Assembly (NCBI GenBank): GCA_029216955.1
Contig: JANAVB010003400.1
Location: forward strand, 12,179,181-12,243,180
Reading direction: 5' to 3'
Source of the DNA: Iris pallida
Lineage: Eukaryota > Streptophyta > Magnoliopsida > Asparagales > Iridaceae
Length of the DNA: 64,000 bases
A program made the position numbers and the translations under genes. The notes below the pieces were generated by a model that ran no database searches, was not told the DNA's origin, and saw nothing but the letters and a program-made list of their open reading frames with translations. Below are positions 30,854 to 42,479 of this stretch, in pieces (positions within the stretch are counted from its first letter, which is position 1; each line of letters begins with the position of its first letter).

Positions 30854-31950
30854 AAATGAAATAAAAACAAAATAAAACAAAAAAAGGGAAAGGGAGGCTT
30901 GAACTCGGCCAGGGGCAGGGGGGTAGGGGTTTTAGCGAGCTCGGGCTGGCCAGGGTGTCAGCCCGAGTCAGTTGTTAGGGAAAGGGTTTTAGTTAGCTAT
31001 ATTATGGTTTTAGGTTAACGGGTTGTAAACCCGATAACATATTCTTCGTGTCCTGACAGTTAAGGACACGAAGAATGGTCGAGTCTAAGTGTCCGGGTCG
31101 TGCACGACACGTACGACTCGAACTAGACGTGTCCAGACTTACCACGAGACTCGTCGAGACTCGACGAGTCACATATGTGAATACGAGTCGTATCGGAGAA
31201 GAAAACGTGAGGGTGACACGTACGTGTCCGACTTTGGGTCGAAGAACGGAGCTGCTGTAGGGCGGAGGAGTTGTCGTGGTCGGCGACGAAGGGCGGCGCT
31301 GAGTTCGTCTCGGCGAGGCGAACAAGGTGGCGGTGGTTGGAGGCATCGAAGTGGGCTGTAGGCGTCGGGCTGGGTAGGTGGTGATCTCCGACGAGGCTGG
31401 TCGAGGAAAAAAGGGGTTAGTGCTGGTACTAGGGTGGTCGGGGTAGTGTCCTAGGCTAGGGTTTCGGTCGGGGTAGTTTTATAGAGTCGACAGGCGGTGG
31501 AAAAGATTTTGGCCAGAAAATTAAGGATTAGGGTTAGGGTTAGGGTTAGGGTTTAGGCCGGGTTAGGTGGAGGCGACGACAGCACGAGGCGGTGGTCGGG
31601 TTAGGGTTAGGTTTAGGTTTTGCAAAAAAATCCCCCAAGAATAGGAAATTACACATAAGCCCACCGCCTTAAGAAATGTAAATATCAAATTTGCATATAG
31701 ACCCCCGCTGTGGTTCTATACAAAATGTAATTTGCACAGACAATTCAAATATTGCAAAGACTATTAAAATAATTAAAATAATTGCATAATGATATTAAAA
31801 CAATTCAAATAATTACAAAATGATATATTTTGATTTAAAAATCACTTAAAAATCATTTAAAAATTCTAAATTTTTTTTGATAATTATAATAATTTATTTT
31901 AAGGATATAAACATTAAATAAAAATATTTTTTAGAAACTAGGGGCTTACA
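28646..31950 (-). repeat. TEK 3' LTR
   Basis: Minus-strand TGTAAGCCCC (31950) to ATCGTGACA (28646). Contains a TATA box (TATAAAA, minus strand, 31477-31483), a (TA)n-rich block (about 30540-30850), and a short run of about four TTAGGG units (31525-31551). The partner LTR has only one such unit plus a changed one. Confidence 0.94.
30540..30850. repeat. (TA)n / (TACA)n low-complexity block in TEK LTR
   Basis: Alternating TA with scattered ACATA units, ending in about 60 bp of pure (TA)n at 30788-30850. The partner block in the other LTR is at 38870-39172, where the pure (TA)n stretch lies elsewhere (about 39028-39076). No coding value. Confidence 0.95.
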
Positions 31951-32075
31951 AATCTTCCCTCCTTGAAAAATTTTGTCCTCAAAATTCACATGGATAGAAG
32001 ACTCTACAAACATTCTAATATAACAAGCAATGCAAAGAATAACTAAGGCTATTATCAAGACTAACCTCTAAGGTA
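31951..32075 (-). other. TEK polypurine tract and pol 3' end
   Basis: On the minus strand the LTR is preceded by TTTTGAGGACAAAATTTTT and then CAAGGAGGGAAGATT, a polypurine tract abutting TGTAAGCCCC. The first block is shared with TRG and, with one change, with D/E. Confidence 0.82.
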
Positions 32076-35000
32076 TCAAACGGGAACGGGCGGTTCCCTC
32101 GCAGCTGTTGGGTCGAACAAGTAAGGATATATCTCCCTCATGTCCGACTCCCTCTCCCAAGTAGATTCACCCGGAGAGTGACGGCTCCAAGCTACTCGTA
32201 CCAAGGGTATAACTTTGTTCCTCAGCCTCTTCTCCCTCCTATCTAATATCTCTACTGGCTGCTCAGTGACTGCAAGGCTCGGTCCGATCTCCAACTCTGA
32301 ATGGTCTAGCACATGGCTGGGGTCCGGAACATATCTCCTCAGCCGAGACACATGAAAGACATCGTGAACTCCTGCTAGGTTGGGTGGAAGTGCAACCTTG
32401 TAAGCTACCTCTCCGATCCTGCCAAGTATCTCGAACGACCCGATGTATCTAGGGCTCAACTTGCCTCCTCGACCGAACCGGATCGTCCCTCTAGTAGGTG
32501 ATATCTTCACTAGCACCATATCTCCGTCAGCGAACTCCATCGGTCTGCGACTAGCATCGGCCCAGTATTTCTACCTGTCCTGAGCGACTCTGAGCCTGTC
32601 TCTGATCATCCCGACCTTCTTTGCTGCATCCGTGATCATCTCTGGCCCAAAAATAACTATGTCCCTAACATCATCCCAAAAGAGCGGTGTACGGCATCGT
32701 CGTCCATATAGTGCCTCGAAAGAAGACATACCGATGCTGGCTTGGTAGCTGTTGTTGTATGAAAATACTACCAAGTGCAGATGGCTCTCCCATGATCCGC
32801 CAAAGTCCAGCACACAGGTCCTCAGCATGTCCTCTTGCATCTGTATCGTCCTCTCAGACTGTCCATCTGTCTGTGGGTGGTACGCTGTACTGAACTTGAG
32901 CCGACTGCCCAACTCTTCCTGTAAGCTCCTCCACTAGTGGGACGTGAATCTGCTGTCTCGGTCCGATACGATGCTCACTGGTACTCCGTACAAGCGAACT
33001 ATCTGCTGCATGTATAGCTCCGCCAACTTTTCGGTGGAAAGCCCCACCTTGAAGGGTATGAAGTGCGCACACTTCGTCAGCCTGTCCACGATGACCCGAA
33101 TGGCATCCTTCCCTCCTTGGGAACGAGGAAGCCCTGAGACGAAGTCCATCGTAATATGTTCCCACTTCCACTCGGGAATGGGTAACGGCTGCAATAGACC
33201 AGCTGGCCTCTGGCGCTCCGCCTTGACCTGCTGGCAAACTAGGCATCTCGAAATAAAACGTGATACATCCCTCTTCATCCCATGCCATCAAAGATGTTTC
33301 TGCAAGTCACGATACATCTTGTTGGCAGCAAGATGAATAGAAGATCGAGATCGGTATGCCTCCTGTAAGACAGCCTCTATCAGCTCTCCCTTCGGTATGC
33401 ATAACCGGCTACCATACCTCAAGGATCCCTCCTATGCTACGGTAAAGTCATCCAGCAATCCAGCTAAAGCCTGGGCTCAAAGTCTGCAAAGGCTCTCATC
33501 TGCAGGCTGTGCCTCCTTGATCTGCTCTGTCAAACCTGACTGGATGTCAAGCGCCATCATCTGTATCACTGATCCTGGCCGAACTATCTCGATACCGAGC
33601 TTCTCCAGATCTTCTCGTAAATGCCGATCTATCATCAGATACCATGCCATCGGATGCCTGCTCAGCGCATCCGCCACCATATTTACCTTTTCGGGGTGAT
33701 ACTGTAAATCGATGTCGAAGTCCTTCATCAACTCCAACCATCGTCTTTGCCTCATGTTTAGCTATTTCTGCGTGAACACATACTTCAAGCTCTTGTGGTC
33801 AGTAAAGATTTCCACACGCTCTCCGTATAAGTAGTATTTCCACAACTTGAGTGCAAAGATCACCGCTGCTAACTCTAGGTCATGGGTAGGATAGTTTCGC
33901 TCATGAGTCCGTAATTGCCTAGATGTATAAGCAATCACTTTCCCATGCTGCTGTAGGACACATCCGAGCCCCTTTCCCGAAGCATCGCTGTATATAGTTA
34001 AACCTCCAGATCCTGAAGGTAATGTCAGAACTGGAGCGGTCGTCAGCCTCCTCTTCAGCTTCTCAAATGCTGCCTGGAAGCCCTCTGACCAGATGTACTC
34101 TGCATCCTTCTACGTCAGTTTTGTCACGGGTTCAGCTATCCTAGCAAAGTCCTGGACGAACTTCCTATAATAGCCGGCTAAACCCAGAAAGCTCCTGATC
34201 TCTGAAACTGACGTCGGAGCCTTCCACGTCTCAACGGCAGTAATCTTCCTGGGATCCACCGAGATCCCCTCTCCAGTAACTATATGACCAAGAAACTCTA
34301 CTTGGCCTAAAAAGAACTCGTACTTCGATAATTTGGCAAACAACCTCTCCTGCCTCAGAATCCCCAAAACTGTCCGCAAGTGCTCTGCGTGCTCCTCCGG
34401 CGTCTTTGAGTATATTAGGATGTCGTCGATAAATACTACGACGAACTTATCCAGATACTGGTGAAATGCCTTATTCATCAAGTTTATAAAGACAACTACC
34501 GCATTTGTGAGACCAAATAGCATCACCAAAAACTCGTTCTACCTGTACTTCGTGTTGAACGCCGTCTTCTGGATGTCTGCAGCCCTGACTTTCACCTGGT
34601 GGTAACCGGATCTCAAATCTATCCTGGAAAATACCTTCGTCCCACTCAACTGGTCGAACAAATCATCTATCCTGGACAGAGGATATTTATTCTTAATGGT
34701 GATGGTATTCAACGCCCGGTAGTCAATGCACAACCGAACTGTACCATCCTTCTTCGGCACAAAGAGTACTGGCGCTCCCCATGGAGAAGCACTAGATCGA
34801 ATAAAACCCTTTTTCAACAGGTCATCAATCTGTTCCTTCATCTCAACGGCCTCCTTGGGGTTCACACAATAGCAAGCCCGGGATACTGGTGATGAACCCG
34901 GTACTAAATCTATAGTGAACTCCACATCTTTGTCAGACGAAAGTCCTGGAAGATCCTCTAGGAATACATCCATAAACTCCCTAATGATAGGGTGTGGCGG

Positions 35001-35440
35001 TGCTATCTCCCCAACTGTCACACAACAGTTCGGCTCTAGGCTGATCTCCGGCCCTATCCTCCTAACACTGAATGGTGCCGTACCTAGGTGACTGAACAGA
35101 ATACTACCCTCATGACAGTCTATAGCTGCATTGGCATAGCTAAGCCAGTCTATCCCTAATATGATATCATACCCGGGAAGTGGCATCACAAAGAATCATC
35201 CCATAAACTCTCTTCCAGCTATAGTAGTAGAGCATCTATAGATAGCTCTAATTGGCACTGGTCCGCCTTCCGTCATTACTCTACTCATCTTCTCGGTAGG
35301 TGTAGCTACTAAGTGGTGTTTATGCAAAAACTCTAATAACAGGAAGCTATGTGATGCACCGGAATCAAACAAGCATAGAGTTAGAAAAGTATGCAAATAA
35401 ACATGACCTGTGATGACGTCAGCCAAATAATTTGGATCCG
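32076..35440 (-). pseudogene. pol: TEK pol: protease, RT, RNase H, integrase, chromodomain
   Basis: One continuous frame with about nine in-frame stops. Protease: LFDSGASHSF (DSG at 35358-35366). [36 protein letters not shown], and catalytic FIDDILIYS (FIDD at 34422-34433). RNase [17 protein letters not shown] and [14 protein letters not shown]. Integrase: zinc region with CLVCQQVKAE, then MDFVSGLP, IVSDRDSRFTS and GQSERTIQ, giving the D, D, E triad. After YALPPN-like spacing (VALPPNLAGVHDVFHVSRLR) the C-terminus reads EILDRREKRLRNKVIPLVRV and TWERESDMREIYPYLF, a chromodomain of the Tekay type, which in the family targets heterochromatin. Several stops sit at expected Trp, Gln or Arg codons. 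Confidence 0.94.
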
Positions 35441-36661
35441 AAACCTGCTCCGGCTCCGGCTCAAGAGCTAGGCTATAAGGCTTCCCTTGGGGTCCCTTTT
35501 GCTGCTGCAGATGCTGCCCAAACCTCTGCTGCTGAGTCAGAAGCGACGGTCCTCTAGTCGGTGGTCCGGCACCTGGTACCCTCGCTACTGGCAGTCTCGA
35601 AGCTGATGGGTGGTAGACCCATAAGCTAAATACTGCCCTAACCTCTTCCTACAGACGATAGCGTCATGGCCTGGCCTCCTACAGAATACACAGAAAGCTC
35701 ATTTCTGCTGCCGGGGTCCCGGGGCTCTAGCTGGTGGGGTTGGGTGATGAGGTATGGGAGGACGGTATGTCTGCTGGTGCGGCATCGGTGCTCTCGGCTG
35801 GAAAGCCTGACGCTTGGAGGGTCCCTCAAGGTGTACAGAAGCCGGCCTCTTGCAAGACTAGAGATGCTCCTCTATGCTCCGGGCCAACTCTAGGCTCTGG
35901 TAATAGTCAGTCGTACCGTTCGCCACTATAAGAATGCTAATGTCTGGAACTAGACCATGGCAAAACCTACGCGTCATCTCCTTTGGGTCTGCAACTAGAC
36001 TAGGAGCAAAATGGCTTAGGTGACTAAACTCTGCTGCATACTCGTCAACAGAACGGTTCCCTTGCTGGATGTTCTGGAATCGTAGCCCCATGGCTACCCT
36101 AACAGTGGTCGAGAAGAATTTCTTCTTGAACTGGGTCTTGAACTGATCCCAAGTGGCCTTCCCTCTCGCGAATAGCGTCTCATTTCGGAACCAAAATCAT
36201 GCTAAGTCTATCAGCAAAAATCCCGCTGCCTCGACCTGGAGGTCATTCGGCAACCTAGCTCCAAGGACCTTCCTCTCTACTGAGTCTAGCCAGTCATCTG
36301 CTACTATAATGCCCTCAGTCCCTAAGAACTCCTTGGGATTCAGACCCATGAAGTCCTTGATTGTCCTCGCTCTATGCCGTGGCTCTACAGGTGGTGGGAC
36401 CATGGTACGTTCCTCAGAACGCTCCATGCTCTGGCGGAGTAGGATGGTTTGCTCCTGATGGGTCGTTAGGAACCCCTGGATTAGAGTGAGCAGTTGGTTC
36501 CCGTCGAGTGTGACGGAAACCTGGACAGGTATAGTAATCGGTGGTGGTAGGAGTATCGGGTCCTGCTGGAACTGTAATGTGGAAGGTGGTGGAGGCATTT
36601 GGGTTGGTGGATTTGTGGAGAGGAAGAGTATAGTAAGTGGAGGTGGAGGTGTATCAGTCAA
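35441..36661 (-). pseudogene. gag: TEK gag
   Basis: Starts MTDTPPPPLTILF at 36661 with a proline-rich N-terminus. The capsid region follows (RTIKDFMGLNPKEFLGTEG ... VDEYAAEFSHLSHFAPSL). The first zinc knuckle, CVFCRRPGHDAIVC (about 35655-35696), is intact; the second has both leading Cys changed to Tyr (YLAYGSTTHQLRDC). In-frame stops: TGA at 36197-36199, TAG at 35858-35860, TGA at 35699-35701. A one-base loss near 35590, just after the second knuckle, shifts the frame into the Gln-rich linker that joins protease; the family normally has gag and pol in one frame. Confidence 0.9.
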
Positions 36662-36981
36662 CTAGTCAACCGACTGGATGGAAAGTGTGCCATTCTCGGG
36701 TGTGACATACTGGGATGAGCGGGTGAGCACTGTCTAAATAAATAGAAAGGACTTATAAGGACTCTTTAAAGTAAACAATCATAAACAAGAAAATCTAATT
36801 GTAATAGCGAGCATGTGATGTGATGCGTTTCCTATGTTGTAGTCCTAGTATTCCTTTAGGTGTTCTAAGCGTCTTTCCTAATGTTGTTTGATTACCTTAA
36901 GTTCCTAATTACAGGCATGCTTGGTACAATAACGTAACCAAACAATTTAGTCAGGACCTGCATGGGCTACCACTAAAAATA
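36662..36981 (-). other. TEK leader and primer-site region
   Basis: About 320 bp between the 5' LTR and gag. Beside the LTR the minus strand reads TAGTGGTAGCCCATGCAGG, nearly the same as the block beside TRG, G, D and F LTRs although TEK's LTR end is different. It is not the initiator-Met primer site. Confidence 0.65.
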
Positions 36982-39026
36982 TGTCACGATCCGCTACCTA
37001 AATTGTTGGGCCGGGCCGAGTCATGTCCAGCCTACGCAAGAGATAAAGCGTAGTAAGTTGTTCTAAAGAATAATAAGATAAGACCAATGTGTGCTAACAG
37101 TTCTATATGTAATAATGGGACAGAAATGTTCCAAACACAAAAGTCATCTCTATATAAGTAAGTTCCAAGTACAAGTCCAAAATGTAAAGCTGGATACAGG
37201 TCCAGGCATAAAATACATAGTTTGACAATATGACTACTCTCAGAACTCCGAGCAACTACGCAAACTAGACGAGTTTTCCCGCAGGTACATCCTCGTAAGA
37301 TAAAGCCTGGTCCTCGGCAGCAACTCCATAATAGGAATCGCAAAGCAACTCCTCCTCAATAAGTGTACCTACAATATTATCCTGTCAGGACGGGAGCAAG
37401 TACTGAATCTAACAAACATATAATACTGATCATATGATGGAAAGAGATAGAATGACATATCTTATTTTATCCAGTTTTAGATACATTTCTTCATGGCAAT
37501 AATTATTTGTTTTAAAGTTTAAAACTATAGTAGGTGAGTGATCAGTCAATAGGTAATCAGGATGTACAGTGGTACATATTAATTTTTTGAAGTGCACATA
37601 CGTACCCTTAATGGCATCGGTGTATGTCCATATACAAACGCGGGATCAAACATACGGCAAAGTTACATATAGAATGTAACAGTGCTCGGTAAATACATAC
37701 GGAAAAGGGGGGCAAGATCACGTACACAACTAACAGTTTCCCCTTAACCCGTTGTTTAAACATGTGAGAGATATAAAAAATTATCCTAAGCATGGTAGAG
37801 ACTAAAAGTAATACAACATGTGAAGATTTAACTTGCTATCCCAAGGATCAGCATTTAACATGGTTGGAAAATTACAGTTTATTGTTATAGCAGTATGTAA
37901 AGTTTGCAGAGGTACTTGCCTTTAGAAAGCAAGGTAGCGATAGAAATGTTATTGATGCCTGGTGACTCGTCACTGTAGAAATAATACATAAACTTAGTTT
38001 TTTATACTAAGTTAAACACGAAGACACTAGTTGTGTAACACGACTTTTGATTGGGCACCTAGCTAAATGATGACTTTAGCATAGGAGACCAATATGGGGT
38101 GACACAATACCCAAGCTAACTTTCTAGGGTCTTTATACTAGTGCAGGGTGAGGTCCAATACGACTATAACTCAAAACAACACAAAACATTGTAAGTCATA
38201 ATTATTCAATAAATAAATCAAACTGTACACTGTGTTCCAACAATTTTTGAGATAGACAAAAGGCTCAATTTTACATAAAATAAAGTACCAAAATGATCCC
38301 TATTAATTATAGAAATTTATACTAATTTTTATGGAAATTATAAACCTTCATAGATATTTATTAAAAATCAGCAAACATATGAATCATGAAAATGAGTTCT
38401 GTTTTCCTATTTTTATAAAATGTCAAAATTACTTATTATAAGCTGGAAAAATTATAATAAATTAGATAAGTTAATATAGTATTTTAATACTATTTTTTCT
38501 AGATATTTACAGCAATTAAAATATATATAAAAATTCAAAAATAGCAAGTAACAATTTCTGGAAAATAATTAATTAATTATTTACTATTTTGTCCATGTAC
38601 TCGAAATTAAACCGAAGTCCAGATACAGAACCCAAAGCCATGAATCAAGTCCAATATGACTTGTACAGACTCTGAATATATTAGACATAATTGGGCCCAA
38701 AAACCCATGCTAGATTGGGACATCAATTGGCCATGATTTATAAAATACAGAAATTTAAATATAAATAATACATTTTAAAGTGACAAAATACACAAATCAT
38801 AAAATTATATAATAAAATAAATTGTGAAATTTTACATATAATATTTAGCACTAAAATTGCATTTGAAAATATATACATATTTATACAACAAATACTATTA
38901 TATATATACATAAATATATAGATATTTACATACATATATAATGGATATATATATATATATATATATAATAAATATACATATATATAAAATACTAAATATA
39001 AAATATATATATAAATATACAAATAC

Positions 39027-39077
<51 letters not shown>

Positions 39078-40265
39078 CAGTATGTATAATAATATATATA
39101 CATATAAATAGATATACATATATACACATATATATATAAATACATATATACATATATACATATATATATAATAAAATAAAATAAAAATAAAACAAAACAA
39201 AAAGAAGGGAAAGGGGGGCTCGAATTCGACCAGGGGCAGGGGGTAGGGGTTTTAGCACGCTCGGGCTGGCCAAGGGGTCAGCCCGAGTCAGTTGTTAGGG
39301 AAAGGGTTTTAGTTAGCTATATTATGGTTTTAGGTTAACGGGTTGTAAACCCGATAGCATATTCTTCCTGTCCTGACAGTTAGGGACACGAAGAACGGTC
39401 GAGTCCAAGTGTCCGGGTAGTGCACGACATGCACGACTCGAACAAGACGTGTCCAGACTTACCACGAGACTCGTCGAGACTCGGCGAGTCACATATGTGA
39501 ATACAAGTCGTATCGAAGAAGGAAAAGTGAGGGTGACACGTACGTGTCCGACTTCGGGTCGAAGAACGGAGCTGCTGTAGGACGAAGGAGTTATCGTGGT
39601 CGGCGGCGAAGGGCGGCACTGAGTTCGTCTCGGCGACGCGAATAAGGTGGCGGTGGTTGGGGGCGTCGAAGTGGGTTGCTGGCATCGGGCTGGGTAGGGG
39701 GTGATCTTCGGCGAGGCTGGTCGGGGAAGAAAGGGGTTAGGGCTGGTGCTAGGGTGGTCGGGGTAGTGTCCTAGGCTAGGGTTTCGGTCGGGTTAGTTTT
39801 ATAGAGTCGAAAGGCGGTAGAAAAGTCGGATTTTGGCCAGAAAATTAAGGATTAGGGTAAGGGTTTAGGCCGGGTTAGGCGTAGACGACAACAGCGCGAG
39901 GCGGTGGTCGGGATAGGGTTAGGTTTAGGTTTTGCAGAAAAACCCCCCAAGAATAGGAAATTACACATAAGCCCACCGACTTAGGAAATGTAAATATCAA
40001 ATTTGCATATAGACCCCCGCTGTGGTTCTGGACAAACTTTAATTTGCACAGACAATTCGAATATTGCAAAGACTATTAAAATAATTAAAATAATTGCATA
40101 ATGATATTAAAACAATTCAAATAATTACAAAATAATATATATTTTGATTTAAAAATCACTTAAAAATCATTTAAAAATTCTAGAAAAATTTCTAATAATT
40201 ATAATAATTTATTTTATGGATATAAACATTAAATAAAAATATTTTTTAAAAACTAGGGGCTTACA
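36982..40265 (-). repeat. TEK 5' LTR
   Basis: 3284 bp, partner of 28646-31950. TATA box (TATAAAA, minus strand) at 39797-39803, so transcription would start near 39765 and run toward gag. The ends match the other LTR exactly in the terminal TG...CA bases. Abuts TATGT at 40266-40270. Confidence 0.94.
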
Positions 40266-40270
40266 TATGT

Positions 40271-40311
40271 TGATTATAAAATCAGGTGTGACTATGACCA
40301 ATGGGCCAACA
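40271..40311 (-). repeat. SIRE-2 3' LTR, remaining 41 bp
   Basis: Continues the LTR cut at 28645 and ends TGTTGGCCC on the minus strand at 40311, the same terminus as SIRE-1. Confidence 0.85.
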
Positions 40312-40689
40312 ATCTCCACCATTTTGATAATTGGCCAACTTTGAGTTTATACCAAATAATATCAAAAATAACTTTAAAAAATTTATACCTCCCGTTTAGA
40401 ACATCGGCATTTTCGTTTTGAGTTTGGTATATACCGCTTCTCCCCCTTTGTCATTTGTTTAAAATAAAAGCTCCCCCGCAATTTGTGAGCACAAATAACA
40501 TAAGAAAGAAAACAAGATCATACAAAAAGAATGTGAAATAAACATAGCCAATAATATGTCTAACTGCATAAGTAGAATATAGTAGAAATCACTAAAACTG
40601 AGTAGCATAAACATTAAAGTACATAAACTCATGAAAATTAAAGTCTAAAAAAGACTTAACCATAACTAGTGCATAAAGATAAAATCTAC
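40312..40689 (-). other. SIRE-2 polypurine tracts and 3' untranslated region
   Basis: Beside the LTR the minus strand reads AAAATGGTGGAGAT, the polypurine tract. Two further purine-rich copies lie at about 40438-40455 (TGACAAAGGGGGAGAAG on the minus strand) and 40470-40480 (GCGGGGGAGC). Multiplied polypurine motifs are a Sirevirus trait. The rest is AT-rich, without a gene. Confidence 0.72.
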
Positions 40690-41991
40690 TAAAAAGTGCT
40701 ACATGATCATCATCGTCATCAGATATATAACCAAAAAGCCTAAATGCTTATCAACTAGCATATCGCCAGTATTAGCAGAACGACTGGGATCAATGTATGT
40801 TGTAGTAGGGTCAAAGTAGCGTCGATTCTGACGATCCTCAAACCTGTGTCCATCTAAGTCTGGATGGCGAAGAATCGGAGTGGGACCAGTAGGATGATAA
40901 GCCAGGGTCCACTGAATGTCAGCAATACCATTCTATAGAGTCTGGAATTGGTATGTGAATCCATAGTCAGTGTCTCCATGGCGTATGTGCTCTACCTGAT
41001 AGCGCTCATCCTCGAGAATGCAGCGAGCCTTGAATCGATCAAAAATATGATCGATGGTACGGGTAGGAGTGACATTAGCAGGAGGGACTGGTGCAGGCTG
41101 AGGAGCCTGGGCAGGTAAAATACCTTCGGCACCAACTACAGGAGGAATAGGGACAAGAAACGTCTGAGACCTATGAAGCTCAGATAGTGTACCATTGATA
41201 GGACAGGAATCCATGGGGATGTTGTACCTATAAAAGATGATAGAAAGAACAATAGGATAGATAAGGTTATGACCTGCCTTCCTGCAATTATATATGGCTG
41301 ACATCATGGTTTTGGAAAGACTGAAAGGAATCCTAAAATGAATATAATACTTGATGGATAGCTCCAAATACGTGATCTCATTAGTAGATCCCGTTTTGGA
41401 CAAGATAGATACGATGATAATACAATGAAGCTCATAGAAATATTGGTTCAAGTAACATGACATGAGCCTTCTCTGGGGTCTAGGGTTTGAAGCACACATC
41501 GTGTCCTTGAAAGTCTCCAAGTCTAAATCGGGACCAAATTAGACTTTGGTCATGTCGGCTAGAGCATCTCCAGTGTTGGGAACCTGGAGCCATTCGCTTA
41601 AGTCATCATCATTAAATTCCATTTCAGTATGACAGACTGGGTAATACATTGTACCATAGGAATATTGTAAGTTACAATAAAACAACTGAATGGTGTTGTC
41701 GTATATCGGATTGGAAATTTCTATAAATTCATGTAGGTTAACATTTTGGAAGGTCAAGCAATCTTCTGAAAAAATATTAAAATTAATTGAGTTGCCCGAA
41801 CATATAGGACGTTTGTGAAAGTCATAAAATCAAGCGAATGAGGTTTCTAAGTCTATAAACAACGTAGAATCGAAGTCATGCTCATCGGATGGAAGAAGTT
41901 GACTAAATAGACTTTCAAGAGGCGTGTTTGATAGACTTGATGTAGAATCACCATCTCCTCTTTTATTATTCTTGGAAAATCTAGGAGCCAT
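40690..41991 (-). pseudogene. SIRE-2 extra ORF after pol (env-like position)
   Basis: A frame of about 430 codons starting MAPRFSKNNKRGDGD at 41991. The frame holds to 40933 with single stops (SFA*FYD, TKV*FGP) and one at 40933 (FQTL*NG). It then continues to an Asp-rich stretch near 40710 that is reached by a further frameshift. Shared landmarks with SIRE-1: CASNPRPQ, LNQYFYELH, TNEITYLEL, and a C-terminal RRYFDPTTTYIDPSRSA. A proline/alanine-rich segment (QAPQPAPVPPA) precedes the C-terminal part. No clear signal peptide; a hydrophobic patch lies around IYPIVLSIIFY. The position fits the env-like ORF of Sireviruses. Function unassigned. Confidence 0.7.
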
Positions 41992-42479
41992 AGAAAATTT
42001 GACAAGAAACCTTTAGATCCAAAGTTTTAGGGCTTAACACCAAGAGAATAGGGAGAAACAATAGAGCTAGGTTTTAGGTTTTTCGAATTTTGGTGGTTGT
42101 GTTCGTGGAAGAAGAAGAAGATGAAGTGTTATATGAATAGAAAGTGGGCTAGCAGCTGATTGGTCGGTTCTGTCAGTGGGTAACAAAACTCGACCCGAAC
42201 TCGGCCAGAGTTCGGTCTGAGTTCGATACACTTGTATTTGAAAACAATTTTTGATTTATGTATAGGAACTTGTATTATAGCTAATATTTATTTGTTGAAA
42301 TAAATCTTCATTACTTTGGGTTAGCTGTAGGAGCCAGATCCCAGCTAGCAGTGGTCTGAGGACTAGTATACCATGTCACTGCAGCTATTTTCACCTGTAC
42401 GACAGAAGGCCCCTTTCGGCTTGTATCCAAAATAACTCTTAACCTAAAATCAATCATTTGAATATAGTCTAAACAATTT
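41992..42479 (-). other. SIRE-2 spacer between pol and extra ORF
   Basis: About 490 bp with no gene. It includes the block near 42330-42420 (CAGATCCCAGCTAGC and neighbours) that is also found in SIRE-1 near 4245-4330. Confidence 0.55.

Larger units (their letters stand above)
28646..40265 (-). mobile_element. TEK: Tekay/Del-type Ty3/gypsy chromovirus, full length
   Basis: LTRs 28646-31950 (3305 bp) and 36982-40265 (3284 bp), minus strand TGTAAGCCCC...GGATCGTGACA, flanked by perfect TATGT duplications (28641-28645, 40266-40270). The 5031-bp internal region carries gag, protease, RT, RNase H, integrase and a C-terminal chromodomain in gypsy order. The LTRs differ by roughly one base in 18 over the first 150 bp, so the insertion is moderately old. 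Several stops and one gag-pol frameshift make this copy non-functional. It inserted into the LTR of SIRE-2. Confidence 0.94.

Noticed and set aside
31002..31361. Arg/Ser-rich ORFs on both strands
   Set aside because: They lie in the GC-rich leader part of the TEK LTR, recur in decayed form at 39380-39685, and have no domain.
31525..31556. A telomere or interstitial telomere array
   Set aside because: There are only about four units, inside an LTR whose partner copy has a recognisable shorter version.
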